Assembly: GCA_012837825.1 (NCBI GenBank)
Contig: DUQM01000070.1
Location: 1-32,270 of the forward strand
DNA: 32,270 nucleotides
Reading direction: 5' to 3'
From: Actinomycetota bacterium
GTDB taxonomy: Bacteria; Actinomycetota; Humimicrobiia; Humimicrobiales; Humimicrobiaceae
A program made the translations under genes and the position numbers. Positions within the stretch are counted from its first letter, which is position 1; every line of letters begins with the position of its first letter. Under the pieces are notes generated by a model. The model worked only from the letters and a program-made list of their open reading frames with translations. It searched no databases and was not told the DNA's origin. This document shows, piece by piece, positions 8,758-17,447 of this stretch.

Positions 8758-9726
8758 TTATACCAGATTTTCTCCCTTAAACAAATCACTTACAGATTTG
8801 CAATCATAAACTTTTTTTATCGTTTTTGCAAGAAGATTAGCAATTGAAAGTACAACAATTTTTCCCCCACATACCGGGCTGTCGATAGGCATGGTATCAA
8901 GCACCACTATCTCTTCAGCCCTTGAAGATTGCAAAATCTCAATTGCAGAACCGGAAAAAACAGGATGAGTGGCGGCAGCATATACTTTTCTGGCACCATG
9001 ATGAAGAAGAATATCTATGGCTTCCACAAGAGTTCCTCCTGTATCAATAAGGTCATCAAAAATAATTGCCTCCCTGTCTTCAACATCCCCGACTATGTGC
9101 TCTACAGCCGCAATATTATGCTCCGGTCTTCTTTTATCAAGTATGGCAAGTGGAAAACCAAGCTGTTTTGCAAGAATGCTCGCTCTTTTTACACCACCGA
9201 CATCAGGGCTTACAATTACGCCGTTTTTTATATTTTTGTCGCGGAAATATTTTGCGATTATGGGACTCGCTGTAATATGGTCTACCGGCACATCAAAAAA
9301 TCCCTGTATTGTTGCGGTATGAAGATCAGCAACTATCAGTCTGTCAGCGCCTGCAACCTGAAGCAAATCAGCAAGAAGTTTTGCCGTAATAGGCTCGCGA
9401 CCTTCAGCTTTTTTATCCTGTCGGGCATATCCGTAATGCGGCATTACAACATTTATTATTCCTGCCGAAGCTCTTTTCAATGCATCAAGCATTATAAGAA
9501 GTTCCATAATATTGTCATTAACGGGAGGACTGCATGTCTGCATTAAAAAAACCTCGGCGCCTCTTACACTTTCATTGAATCTGACATAAATTTCGCCATT
9601 TCTGAATTTTTTTCTTTCAATTTTCCCTACTCCAATATTAAGATATTCAGCAACTTTTGCTGCAAGCTGCGGGGTTGATGAACCTGTAAAAAGCATCATT
9701 CTTTTATTAGCGAGATAATCTCTCAT
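8758..9726 (-). CDS. prs: ribose-phosphate pyrophosphokinase (PRPP synthase)
   Basis: A class I PRPP synthase that makes 5-phosphoribosyl-1-pyrophosphate from ribose-5-phosphate and ATP for nucleotide, His and Trp synthesis. Diagnostic blocks are KFRNGEIYVRF, the PHYGYARQDKK flexible loop, VADLHTATIQGFFDVPVDH (metal and ATP site), VSPDVGGVKRA and the PRPP-binding loop IIFDDLIDTGGTL. I place the start at the ATG at 9726 (322 residues) rather than at the in-frame TTG two codons upstream. This ATG overlaps the glmU stop as ATGA and has a GGAG element seven bases before it. glmU followed by prs is conserved across many Gram-positive and actinobacterial genomes. Confidence 0.97.
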   Translation of the reverse strand: MRDYLANKRMMLFTGSSTPQLAAKVAEYLNIGVGKIERKKFRNGEIYVRFNESVRGAEVFLMQTCSPPVNDNIMELLIMLDALKRASAGIINVVMPHYGYARQDKKAEGREPITAKLLADLLQVAGADRLIVADLHTATIQGFFDVPVDHITASPIIAKYFRDKNIKNGVIVSPDVGGVKRASILAKQLGFPLAILDKRRPEHNIAAVEHIVGDVEDREAIIFDDLIDTGGTLVEAIDILLHHGARKVYAAATHPVFSGSAIEILQSSRAEEIVVLDTMPIDSPVCGGKIVVLSIANLLAKTIKKVYDCKSVSDLFKGENLV

Positions 9727-11147
9727 TTGCAAGCTCCTTCATTTTTTTCCTTCTCTTTTTTTGCTCTAAATTTTACTGCTCCACCCTCAATATTTACCTG
9801 TTTGCTCCTGGCTATTGCAAGAGCATCTTCCGGGACATTCTCGGTTATCACCGAACCTGCTGCAACAATGGCTCCGTTTCCGATTTCAACAGGCGGGACC
9901 AGCATGGTATCTGAACCTATGAAAACATCATTGCCGATTATTGTTCTGTTTTTTCTAAAGCTGTCATAGTTACAGGTCACAGAAGAGGCTCCTATATTGA
10001 CATTCTGACCTATCTCGGCATCGCCGATATAGGTAAGGTGCGGTATCTTGCTGCTTCTGCCTATCTTGGATTTCTTGACTTCGCAAAAGCCTCCGATTTT
10101 GACTTTGTCATCAGTTACCGTACCGGGCCTTACATAAGTGAAAGGCCCAATATTGTTATTTTCCCCGAGTTTTGCTTCTATAAGGACTGTGGAATTAATA
10201 ACAGTATTTTTACCGATATGGCAGTCATATAGCTGAGCAGACGGACCAATAATGCATCCGCTCCCAATTGTGGATTTTCCATATATAAAAGTATTGGGAT
10301 GGATTATCACATCCCTTGAAATAACTACCTCGTCCCCGATATAAGCCGATTCAGGGTCAGTCATACTTACACCCGAAAACTTCATCAGTTCTTCGTTTAT
10401 CCTTCTCTGCATTATTTTTGTAACCCCTGATAATGCAAGTCTGTCGTTTACCCCCAGCGCTTCCAGAGCATCTTCAGCTTTCAAAGCCGCTGCTTTGTGT
10501 CCGTCTTTTATCATTTCCTCAATTATGTCCGTCAGATAAAACTCGTTCTGGGAATTATCAGTTTTCAGTTTTTTCAAATAATCAAATAAAGCTGCTGCTT
10601 TGAAACAGTAAATTGAAGAATTGATCTCGCATATTTTCTTCTCACTGTCGCAGGCATCTCTTTCTTCAACTATTCTTATGACCTCGTCTTTTTCATTTTT
10701 TACAATCCTTCCATACCCGTAAGGATCTTCAATCATTGAAGAGAGAAGAGAACATGAAAGATTTTTATCGTGCTGACTGTCAATCAGTTTTTCAAGTGTT
10801 TTGCTCTTTATGAGCGGACTGTCACCGGGCAGAACCATCACATCATCCCAGTCGCTGTCATAATATTTCCTTACCATATTTACTGCATGTCCGGTTCCGA
10901 GCTGTTCTTCCTGAAAAACAGGTATCGCCATAGGAAAATTTTCATTCAGATATTTTTCAAGTTCTTCATGTCCGAATCCTGTCACGACATATACTCTGGA
11001 TGGATTCAGTTTACAAGCTTCTTTTAAAACATAATGGATCATGGGTTTGTCGAGGATCCTGTGCAATACTTTTGGAGTATGGGAAAGCATTCTTTTGCCT
11101 TTTCCGGCAGCAAGCACCACTATTATAAGATTTTTACAAGCCTTCAT
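9723..11147 (-). CDS. glmU: bifunctional GlcN-1-P acetyltransferase / UDP-GlcNAc pyrophosphorylase
   Basis: A 474-residue bifunctional enzyme making UDP-N-acetylglucosamine for peptidoglycan. The uridylyltransferase domain (about 1-230) has VVLAAGKGKRM followed by TPKVLH, QLGTGHAV and LPGDSPLI. The C-terminal left-handed beta helix (about 255-455) has repeated hexapeptides. It includes IGPFTYVRPGT, KKSKIGRSSKIPHLTYIGDA with the catalytic His, IGASSVTCNYD, IGSDTMLVPPVEIG and IVAAGSVITENVP. All expected active-site regions are present. It heads the glmU-prs-rplY-pth-mfd series and is coupled to prs by a 4-base overlap. Confidence 0.98.
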   Translation of the reverse strand: MKACKNLIIVVLAAGKGKRMLSHTPKVLHRILDKPMIHYVLKEACKLNPSRVYVVTGFGHEELEKYLNENFPMAIPVFQEEQLGTGHAVNMVRKYYDSDWDDVMVLPGDSPLIKSKTLEKLIDSQHDKNLSCSLLSSMIEDPYGYGRIVKNEKDEVIRIVEERDACDSEKKICEINSSIYCFKAAALFDYLKKLKTDNSQNEFYLTDIIEEMIKDGHKAAALKAEDALEALGVNDRLALSGVTKIMQRRINEELMKFSGVSMTDPESAYIGDEVVISRDVIIHPNTFIYGKSTIGSGCIIGPSAQLYDCHIGKNTVINSTVLIEAKLGENNNIGPFTYVRPGTVTDDKVKIGGFCEVKKSKIGRSSKIPHLTYIGDAEIGQNVNIGASSVTCNYDSFRKNRTIIGNDVFIGSDTMLVPPVEIGNGAIVAAGSVITENVPEDALAIARSKQVNIEGGAVKFRAKKEKEKNEGACK

Positions 11148-11215
11148 ATTAATCTATCAGTTATAATTGCCTGAATTCAAACAAACAGATTAGCATTTTA
11201 ACAAAAAATATAAAA

Positions 11216-11515
11216 TTACAAAAATTCTCCGCCTCCAATTTCTTTTGATATAATTCTAAAGCTTTCATCAAAAAAAATTGTCAGATAAATGAGATTATTG
11301 CATTTATTGCCAAGAACCTCTTTTCTTATCATAAAAGAGGAACCTGAAGGGGCTTCGTCACTTTCATAGACTCTGGAGAAATCACTTGTTTTTCTTAATC
11401 CCACACTTATTTCTTCACCACATCTTTTGCATCTTACGCCGATTCTGATAAAATTGTCTTCCCGGCTGGAAGGCTGTGCAAAAAAATTTTTAAATTTTTT
11501 TAAGAAAGATGCCAT
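11216..11515 (-). CDS. small conserved-looking protein with a half zinc ribbon
   Basis: A 99-residue protein that I do not recognise. A basic, Phe/Lys-rich N-terminus (SFLKKFKNFF) is followed by VRCKRCGEEI, one CxxC knuckle at residues 29-32, and a single later Cys (GNKCNN, about residue 72). The spacing resembles a zinc-binding ribbon with one ligand missing or replaced. The sequence YLTIFFDESFRIISKEIGGGEF at the C-terminus is beta-rich. There is no signal peptide or membrane helix. The ATG has only a weak AAGAAA upstream. It lies 68 bases upstream of glmU on the same strand and may be the first gene of that operon. Codon use looks like its neighbours, so it is probably real. Confidence 0.65.
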   Translation of the reverse strand: MASFLKKFKNFFAQPSSREDNFIRIGVRCKRCGEEISVGLRKTSDFSRVYESDEAPSGSSFMIRKEVLGNKCNNLIYLTIFFDESFRIISKEIGGGEFL

Positions 11516-11783
11516 TTTCTTAAGAAAAACCCCGATTACTTAAATATTACAGTTTTTTTGGCTTAATATCTTTATTAGCCGTATCTTTTCATTTAAATAA
11601 AACAGAAACAGCAAACATCTGAAATTATACCAGATATATTTTAAATTTATTATGATTTTAAAAAAATAAAACAGGCATCTTATTTCATATTATTTAAAAT
11701 CAAGAGTAATTTTTTCGCCCATTGTGAATTATCGCTTGCCTTTCAGTTAAATCCCGGCGCTTTGAGTGCTGCAAAAAGGATTT
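11516..11783. other. 268-base intergenic region upstream of the glmU operon
   Basis: Apart from a possible extended -10 promoter and a short, stop-interrupted frame coupled to the upstream alkyltransferase gene (both listed separately), I see no gene, RNA or repeat. Composition is very AT-rich. Confidence 0.6.
11624..11632 (-). promoter_or_regulatory. extended -10 promoter, likely for the 99-aa gene and glmU operon
   Basis: On the minus strand TGGTATAAT is a perfect TATAAT hexamer preceded by the TGn extension. No good -35 hexamer is seen 16-18 bases upstream, which is usual for extended -10 promoters. It would give a leader of roughly 100 bases before the ATG at 11515. Confidence 0.45.
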
Positions 11784-11787
11784 TCAT
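11680..11787 (-). pseudogene. short coupled frame (14 codons, TGA, 20 codons); remnant or leader
   Basis: An ATG at 11787 overlaps the alkyltransferase stop codon as ATGA and opens a 14-codon frame, MKILFAALKAPGFN. After a TGA the same frame stays open for 20 more codons (KASDNSQWAKKLLLILNNMK). The amino-acid composition looks protein-like across the stop, suggesting a decayed gene start or a chance frame. TGA is an ordinary stop elsewhere in the window, for instance at rplY and glmU, so recoding is unlikely. No family was recognised. Confidence 0.25.
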
Positions 11788-12350
11788 GGACTGACATCTC
11801 TTTTTGCTTCAAGATCAAGAAGTTTCCTTTTTAGTGGTATGCCGCTTGAAAAATTACCTATATCTCCGTTTGACTTGATAACTCTGTGACATGGCACTAT
11901 AAGTATTAACGGATTTTTACCAAGCGCATTTCCCACGGCTCTGTATGATTTTGGCTTTCCTGCCTGTCTGCAAACTTTTTCTGAAAGCTGTTTATAGCTT
12001 ATTTTATTTCCATAATCTATTTCTTTTGCTTTATTCCAGACAGTCTGCTCAAACACGGTTCCTGTAAGAAAAAACGTTCTGATATCAATGTTTTTTCTTT
12101 TCCCGGATAAAAAATCACTTACAGCTGAACTGATCATGGAATTTTTCCTGTATTCCAGAACCGGATTATCATTATTTTTTCTTAATTTTTCCAGATAATT
12201 GTCAAAGTTATCTTTTCCAACACCAAGATAACAGATACTGGTTTTGCCGGGATCGCCATCAGGCAGGGAAGAATCATTTTTATAGATGCAGTAAAAATTT
12301 TCGTTCCCTGTTTTAAAATCAAAATAATTTAAATTCATATCAGCACTCAA
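11784..12350 (-). CDS. ogt: methylated-DNA--[protein]-cysteine S-methyltransferase (Ogt/MGMT)
   Basis: A suicide repair protein that transfers alkyl groups from O6-alkylguanine to its own cysteine. The C-terminal half carries the full signature: FEQTVWNKAKEIDYGNKISY, the winged-helix segment KPKSYRAVGNALGKNP, the active-site PCHRVI (Cys near residue 154) and a GIPLKRKLLDLE ending. The substrate-pocket stretch reads IGNFSSGIPLK, with GNFSSG where GGYSGG or GGFGGG is common. The N-terminal half is divergent. Two starts are possible: a TTG at 12350, only two bases after AAAGGA, and an ATG at 12338 about 14 bases from that element. Either way the start overlaps the end of a cobO remnant. The gene sits at the distal end of the cobalamin operon and may be transcribed with it. 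Confidence 0.9.
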   Translation of the reverse strand: MSADMNLNYFDFKTGNENFYCIYKNDSSLPDGDPGKTSICYLGVGKDNFDNYLEKLRKNNDNPVLEYRKNSMISSAVSDFLSGKRKNIDIRTFFLTGTVFEQTVWNKAKEIDYGNKISYKQLSEKVCRQAGKPKSYRAVGNALGKNPLILIVPCHRVIKSNGDIGNFSSGIPLKRKLLDLEAKRDVSP

Positions 12351-12525
12351 ATTCCTTTCTTGCTTTTATTCCATTTTCAAAAGCATGTTTTACCGGTTTC
12401 ATTTCCGTAATCGTATCGGCAATTTTTATTGATTCGGCAGGCGCATAGGCACCGGTCAGTATCACGGCAAGATTATCGGGTTTTTGTAAAAGAAGGTCTA
12501 CAGTAATCAGGCCTTTTTTTATTTT
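12340..12525 (-). pseudogene. cobO: 3' remnant of cob(I)alamin adenosyltransferase (CobO/BtuR family)
   Basis: Translating the minus strand gives a 61-residue open frame ending at TGA (12342-12340) and lacking any canonical start codon at its beginning. It reads KKGLITVDLLLQKPDNLAV, then ILTGAYAPAES, then ADTITEMKPVKHAFENGIK and ARKEFEC. This matches the C-terminal third of CobO/BtuR, which typically has a GLL..D.VL.LL..KP....VVLTGR.AP..LIE.ADLVTEM...KH....GI.A..GIE pattern. An in-frame TAA lies directly upstream. In a neighbouring frame GATGAATGTTATAAA (DECYK) looks like the DE..YA helix that should precede it, suggesting a frameshift. No Walker A P-loop region is present in the 65 bases left before cobS ends. 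The gene is therefore truncated and decayed, or the assembly has lost sequence here. Confidence 0.75.
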
Positions 12526-12590
12526 TTATAACATTCATCTTCAAGCATGTGATTTTTATGATTTCCCGATTATTGCTATTAAAATACTTT

Positions 12591-13574
12591 TTAAAAAATG
12601 AAAATTAAAATATATACAAAAAAAAGATATATTACTTCCGCTATTTCCACAACAGCCCCTATTGCATCTCCTGAAAGCCTGCCTATTCTTTTAATAAGAA
12701 ACTTTCCCGCTGTTTCTGTGAAAAGCGCTATCATGAAAATTATTATCAGACTTTTTAATACAGGGATAAGCACAAACAACAGGCTGCTGTCGCTTACAGA
12801 CAGGGAGGTATTTATAATTATGCTGCTGAAATTGTTGAATAGAAAATTTTCCTTTAGAAAATATCCCGCTGCTGCATTAGACAGTATGTAAAATACAGAC
12901 AGATAAACAGTTGTGGCAAAAAAAGCCTTTTTATTTCCATTCCCAATAAAGATACCGGTAAGACTTCCTGAAGACGCATAACCTGAAAATCTTGCAAAAT
13001 GAAAATTTATTGTCCATCTTGAAAGTAGAGGCATCATCGAAAAAAAAGCAGTGAAGTTAATAAGTTTTATTACATCAAATGAGGGCAGAGAAGAAAAGTA
13101 GCTTTGAATACTACTGCCGGTATTTCCTGTAATATCAGTGTTTTTCAGAAGTTCAATGCTTTCAGTGTTCCGGGATAAAATAATAAAAATAATATAGACG
13201 ATAGCAATCTTGAAAACAAACAGGAAGACAAGCGAAATTACTCCGAAAGCTCCTATATCGCTTTTTTTCATGATTTCCGTTATTTTTTCTTTATTTTTTT
13301 TGCCTGAAAATATTCCATCGGAAGTATCGGCAAGGCCGTCAAGATGCATTCCTCCCGATAAGAAAACTTCAGCAAGAACTGCAATGATGATGCATAAAAT
13401 CCCGGGGAATATAAAGCCGGCAATCCAGAAAACAAATGAACAGAGAAGTCCTATGATTAACCCGACAAGGGGGAAATAATACAGGATTTTATGGAATATT
13501 TTTTCATCAATATATGATTTTTCAGAAATCCTGAAGATTGTAAGAAAGCCAAGAGCATTTAAAAAGACTTTCAC
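12591..13574 (-). CDS. cobS: adenosylcobinamide-GDP ribazoletransferase (cobalamin synthase)
   Basis: A 327-residue integral membrane enzyme that joins alpha-ribazole (or its phosphate) to adenosylcobinamide-GDP, the last assembly step of the nucleotide loop. The hallmark GGMHLDGLADTSDG is at residues 74-87, followed by KKSDIGAFGV and a series of hydrophobic helices. It is longer than the usual 240-260 residues. The extra length lies mostly in a Ser/Asn/Thr-rich stretch between helices (about 135-175) and in the C-terminal half. The start is GTG immediately after the cobU stop (TAAGTG), with AAGGA about nine bases upstream inside cobU, so translation is coupled. Confidence 0.94.
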   Translation of the reverse strand: MKVFLNALGFLTIFRISEKSYIDEKIFHKILYYFPLVGLIIGLLCSFVFWIAGFIFPGILCIIIAVLAEVFLSGGMHLDGLADTSDGIFSGKKNKEKITEIMKKSDIGAFGVISLVFLFVFKIAIVYIIFIILSRNTESIELLKNTDITGNTGSSIQSYFSSLPSFDVIKLINFTAFFSMMPLLSRWTINFHFARFSGYASSGSLTGIFIGNGNKKAFFATTVYLSVFYILSNAAAGYFLKENFLFNNFSSIIINTSLSVSDSSLLFVLIPVLKSLIIIFMIALFTETAGKFLIKRIGRLSGDAIGAVVEIAEVIYLFFVYILIFIF

Positions 13575-14168
13575 TTATTTAATCCTTATACTGTTTCCGG
13601 CAATAAAAAAATAAATTTCATCTGAAATTTCAGATATCATTATATTTATCATACCCATTATATCCCTGAATATTCTGCCCAGAGGGTATGAAGGAACGAT
13701 TCCCATGCCGACTTCATTTGAGACAATTATGAATTCAATATTTTTTTCTTCTGAAATATTCCGGCACATTTCCAGAAATATGCTGAAAAATTCCTTTACT
13801 TCTTTTTCTGCCTGCTTTTCCAGTTTGTTGCTCACTATTTCAGACTCATCTATTTTAAATTTATGTATTATTCTGAAAAGCAGAATGGTTATGCAGTCAA
13901 TTAAAACAACGTCATGCATGTTTTCAAGAATTTTATCAAATATTTTTTTCATGTCTTCCGGTGCAGGATGTCTTTTCTCAATTTCATATGTCTTCCATGT
14001 AGATGGTCGTCTCTTCCTGTGCGACGCTACTCTTTTCTTCATTTCATCATCTATTATTTCTGATGTCGCCAGATATGCGACATTCCGGGACATTTCCTGA
14101 GCCATCTTTTCGGCATAAGAACTTTTTCCGCTTCTGGCACCTCCCAGTAAAAAAAATATATTGCCCAT
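13575..14168 (-). CDS. cobU: adenosylcobinamide kinase / adenosylcobinamide-phosphate guanylyltransferase
   Basis: A 197-residue bifunctional enzyme that phosphorylates adenosylcobinamide and transfers GMP to it. The P-loop GGARSGKS is at residues 9-16. The guanylylated His lies in the SHRKRRPSTWKT block (His50), and VVLIDCITILL is a Walker B-like strand. VSNEVGMGIVPSYPLGRIFRDIMG near residue 150 onward is the typical C-terminal signature. The ATG is preceded by GAGGAT at proper spacing. It sits between cobT and cobS in one operon. Confidence 0.96.
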   Translation of the reverse strand: MGNIFFLLGGARSGKSSYAEKMAQEMSRNVAYLATSEIIDDEMKKRVASHRKRRPSTWKTYEIEKRHPAPEDMKKIFDKILENMHDVVLIDCITILLFRIIHKFKIDESEIVSNKLEKQAEKEVKEFFSIFLEMCRNISEEKNIEFIIVSNEVGMGIVPSYPLGRIFRDIMGMINIMISEISDEIYFFIAGNSIRIK

Positions 14169-14216
14169 ATTAATCCTCGCTACTCATCTTGCTTTTTATT
14201 TGCGGCTGTTGATTTT

Positions 14217-15347
14217 TTATTCTGATTTTCCGGAAACCCTGGCTTCCGAAAATGTAGCCATTTCATTCATTATTCTGACAGATGCTTCAGCAAAACCCAT
14301 CCCAAGCGCTGCTCCGGTTCCTTCTCCCAGTCTCATATCCAGATTAAATAATGGCTTAATCCCGAGTTCTGAAAGTATAACCGTATGCCCTTTTTCGACA
14401 GACTGATGGGAAGCAATCATGAAATGCCTGCTGTTCGGACATAATTTTAAAGCTATAAGAGCTCCTGCGCTTGAAATAAAACCGTCTATTACAACCGGGA
14501 CTCTGTTTAATGATGCTCCGATAATCAGTCCTGCAATACCCCCTATTTCAAAACCGCCCACTTTGGAAAGAACATCAAGTGCGTCATCGGGATCGGGCTT
14601 GTTTATTTCTATTGCTTTTTTAATGACATTTACTTTATTTTGAAGTCCTTTTTCATCCAGTCCTGTCCCGCTGCCGGTGACCTCGGCAACATCGGCATTA
14701 CAGAGAACAGCTGCGATTGCTGAGCTTGCAGTGGTGTTTCCTATTCCCATATCTCCTGTTCCTATGATATCAGTGCCGGTAATATGATTTGTACCGGTAA
14801 TATGATTTGATTTTTTCCGGGAGGCAAAATTATACGTTTCCATGCCGTGGAGTATGCTCAGTATTGCTTCTTCTCTTGTCATGGCAGAGCCTTTTGCCAT
14901 ATTTCTTGTGCCGTAACCTATTTTTTTATTGATTAAAAAAGGATGTTCCTCAAAATCATAATTTACCCCCATGTCAACAACCATGACTCTGGCCCCTATA
15001 TGATTTGCAAGAACATTGATTGCAGCTTTTCCGTTTAAAAAATTCTTCACCATCTGAGGAGTGACTTCCTTTGGATAGGCGCTTATTTTTTCATCGGTTA
15101 CTCCGTGATCGGCTGCCATCGTGAATATGATCTTATTATCAAAACCGCCGACAAGCTTTCCGCTTATTCCGGCTATTTGTCTGGCAAGCTCTTCAAGCCT
15201 GCCAAGGCTACCCCTTGGCTTGGTGAGATCATCCAGTTTTTCCTGAGCCTGCTTTAATGCACCGCTGTCCAATGTTCCGACCCTGTTTATATTTTCTTCA
15301 AGCTGTGAAAAGAGTTTTTCTTCATTTTTACTATTATGAGAATTCAT
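14217..15347 (-). CDS. cobT: nicotinate-nucleotide--dimethylbenzimidazole phosphoribosyltransferase
   Basis: A 376-residue enzyme that activates the lower ligand base by making alpha-ribazole phosphate from nicotinate mononucleotide. Visible blocks are KPRGSLGRLEELARQIAGI near the start (in the form LTKPRGSLGRLE), FTMAADHGVTDE, GDMGIGNTTASSAIAAVL, KVGGFEIGGIAGLIIGA, and RLGEGTGAALG with the probable catalytic Glu at residue 342. A direct 18-bp duplication adds NHITGT twice at about residues 181-192, just before the GDMGIGNTT loop. The frame is intact and the active-site motifs are normal, so activity is expected. It is the first gene behind the cobalamin riboswitch. AAAGGG lies five bases before the ATG. 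Confidence 0.95.
   Translation of the reverse strand: MNSHNSKNEEKLFSQLEENINRVGTLDSGALKQAQEKLDDLTKPRGSLGRLEELARQIAGISGKLVGGFDNKIIFTMAADHGVTDEKISAYPKEVTPQMVKNFLNGKAAINVLANHIGARVMVVDMGVNYDFEEHPFLINKKIGYGTRNMAKGSAMTREEAILSILHGMETYNFASRKKSNHITGTNHITGTDIIGTGDMGIGNTTASSAIAAVLCNADVAEVTGSGTGLDEKGLQNKVNVIKKAIEINKPDPDDALDVLSKVGGFEIGGIAGLIIGASLNRVPVVIDGFISSAGALIALKLCPNSRHFMIASHQSVEKGHTVILSELGIKPLFNLDMRLGEGTGAALGMGFAEASVRIMNEMATFSEARVSGKSE
14772..14807 (-). repeat. 18-bp in-frame tandem duplication inside cobT
   Basis: On the minus strand AATCATATTACCGGTACA is followed directly by AATCATATTACCGGCACT. The two 18-base units differ only in the last few bases and encode NHITGT NHITGT. The length keeps the reading frame. 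Confidence 0.9.
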
Positions 15348-15421
15348 TTTTCCCTTTCTGATTATAACTGAAATTTCAAATAAAAAATCCCTGCTGCCCT
15401 TACATGAAAAGTAAAAACATC

Positions 15422-15451
15422 AAGGATTATAATGAATTACATATAATCCTT
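15422..15451 (-). terminator. hairpin in the riboswitch expression platform
   Basis: A perfect 10-bp inverted repeat (AAGGATTATA / TATAATCCTT, 10-base loop) lies between the cobalamin aptamer and cobT. On the minus strand it is followed by GATG and TTTTT, so it could act as a terminator, although the stem has few G-C pairs. Downstream at about 15388-15400 the transcript also reads GGGCAGCAGGG, which could pair with the CCTGCC at the aptamer 3' end. Both are candidates for the switching mechanism. Confidence 0.45.
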
Positions 15452-15486
15452 TCTCTTTCCACGAAGAAAGTCATATCTTTAAAAAA

Positions 15487-15630
15487 GGCAGGTCTTCTGG
15501 CTCTCGGTTTCTCCTACTCCCTGCACCTTCCCGCCTATATGATTATAAGCAGTGGCATATTGCATGTTTCGTCCCGATTACAGCGGCGGGCCCGCGTTCG
15601 ATTTTAACGAACTTCCCTTTTAATTCCTTA
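15487..15630 (-). ncRNA. cobalamin riboswitch (AdoCbl aptamer)
   Basis: Read on the minus strand, the region has the ordered conserved blocks of the B12 riboswitch. These are GGGAAGTTCG near the 5' end, then CGCGGGCCCGCCGCTGTAA, the B12 box GCCACTG, a GGCGGGAAGGTGCAGG arm and the closing AGCCAGAAGACCTGCC. The aptamer ends about 140 bases upstream of the cobT ATG, leaving room for an expression platform. It should reduce expression of cobT-cobU-cobS when adenosylcobalamin is abundant. This fits the operon it precedes. Confidence 0.95.
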
Positions 15631-15760
15631 ATAAACCTTTTTTTAGATAATAAAATCAAAGAGCAATAATCTTTAACCGACAGTTATGCTTTTTAATAAA
15701 TCAAATATTAGTTACTTGTAAACATTCTGTCAAAACAAGTTAATTTTAAACCTTTTAAAT

Positions 15761-15799
15761 TATCTGCAGGTCTGCACTTTGCGGCAAAACCTGCAGATA
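15761..15799 (-). terminator. hairpin 3' of eno (probable terminator)
   Basis: A perfect 11-bp inverted repeat (TATCTGCAGGT / ACCTGCAGATA) with a 17-base loop begins 14 bases after the eno stop codon. The minus-strand sequence beyond it is ATTTAAAAGGTTT, so the T run is interrupted. It could terminate transcription or protect the 3' end of the eno mRNA. Confidence 0.55.
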
Positions 15800-15812
15800 G
15801 TGATTTAAATAT

Positions 15813-17138
<1,326 letters not shown>

Positions 17139-17287
17139 TTATTTTCAGTTATTAAAAACAATATATTTTTTATTGTATTCAATATATTTTTTAAAAACAC
17201 TTAATATTATCAAAAAAAGCAACTATTTCAAAATCAAAATAATAAATCCGGAAATATCTTTAAAGGTCTTTAAATTATAAATTATTT

Positions 17288-17315
17288 TTGACAAAAACTT
17301 ATCGTAAAATATAAT
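17288..17315 (+). promoter_or_regulatory. consensus sigma-A promoter of the efflux operon
   Basis: TTGACA (17288-17293) and TATAAT (17310-17315) both match the consensus perfectly with a 16-base spacer. A start near 17322 gives an approximately 158-base 5' leader before the ATG at 17480. Such a strong core promoter with a long leader suggests control by a repressor or within the leader. Confidence 0.8.
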
Positions 17316-17414
17316 AAATTATCTATACATACTTATTCAATTAATATGAAAAATATGATTTTTTCATTTTTTACTGTTTTGAATTAATTTAAAAAAGATA
17401 CCATTAATAATCTG

Positions 17415-17447
17415 AATGCCGAACCGGAAGAACAATAGTTTGGCATT
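17415..17447 (+). promoter_or_regulatory. leader hairpin upstream of the efflux operon
   Basis: AATGCCGAAC (17415-17424) can pair with GTTTGGCATT (17438-17447) over 10 bp with one G-U pair, leaving a 13-base loop. It is followed by ATTTTC, then the ribosome-binding region 25 bases on. It could be a weak attenuator, an operator for a dimeric regulator or a translation control hairpin. Confidence 0.45.

Noticed and set aside
8929-9546. 205-residue plus-strand reading frame opposite prs
   Set aside because: It is a shadow of the well-conserved prs gene; its peptide is rich in Cys, Tyr and Lys and has no recognisable motif.
11680-11787. TGA read as tryptophan or selenocysteine to extend the frame after ogt
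   Set aside because: TGA serves as a normal stop for rplY, glmU and ogt here, and no SECIS-like structure was noticed.
17159-17192. Repeated AATATATTTTTT strings before eno as a regulatory site
   Set aside because: Such strings are expected by chance in an intergenic region this rich in A and T.
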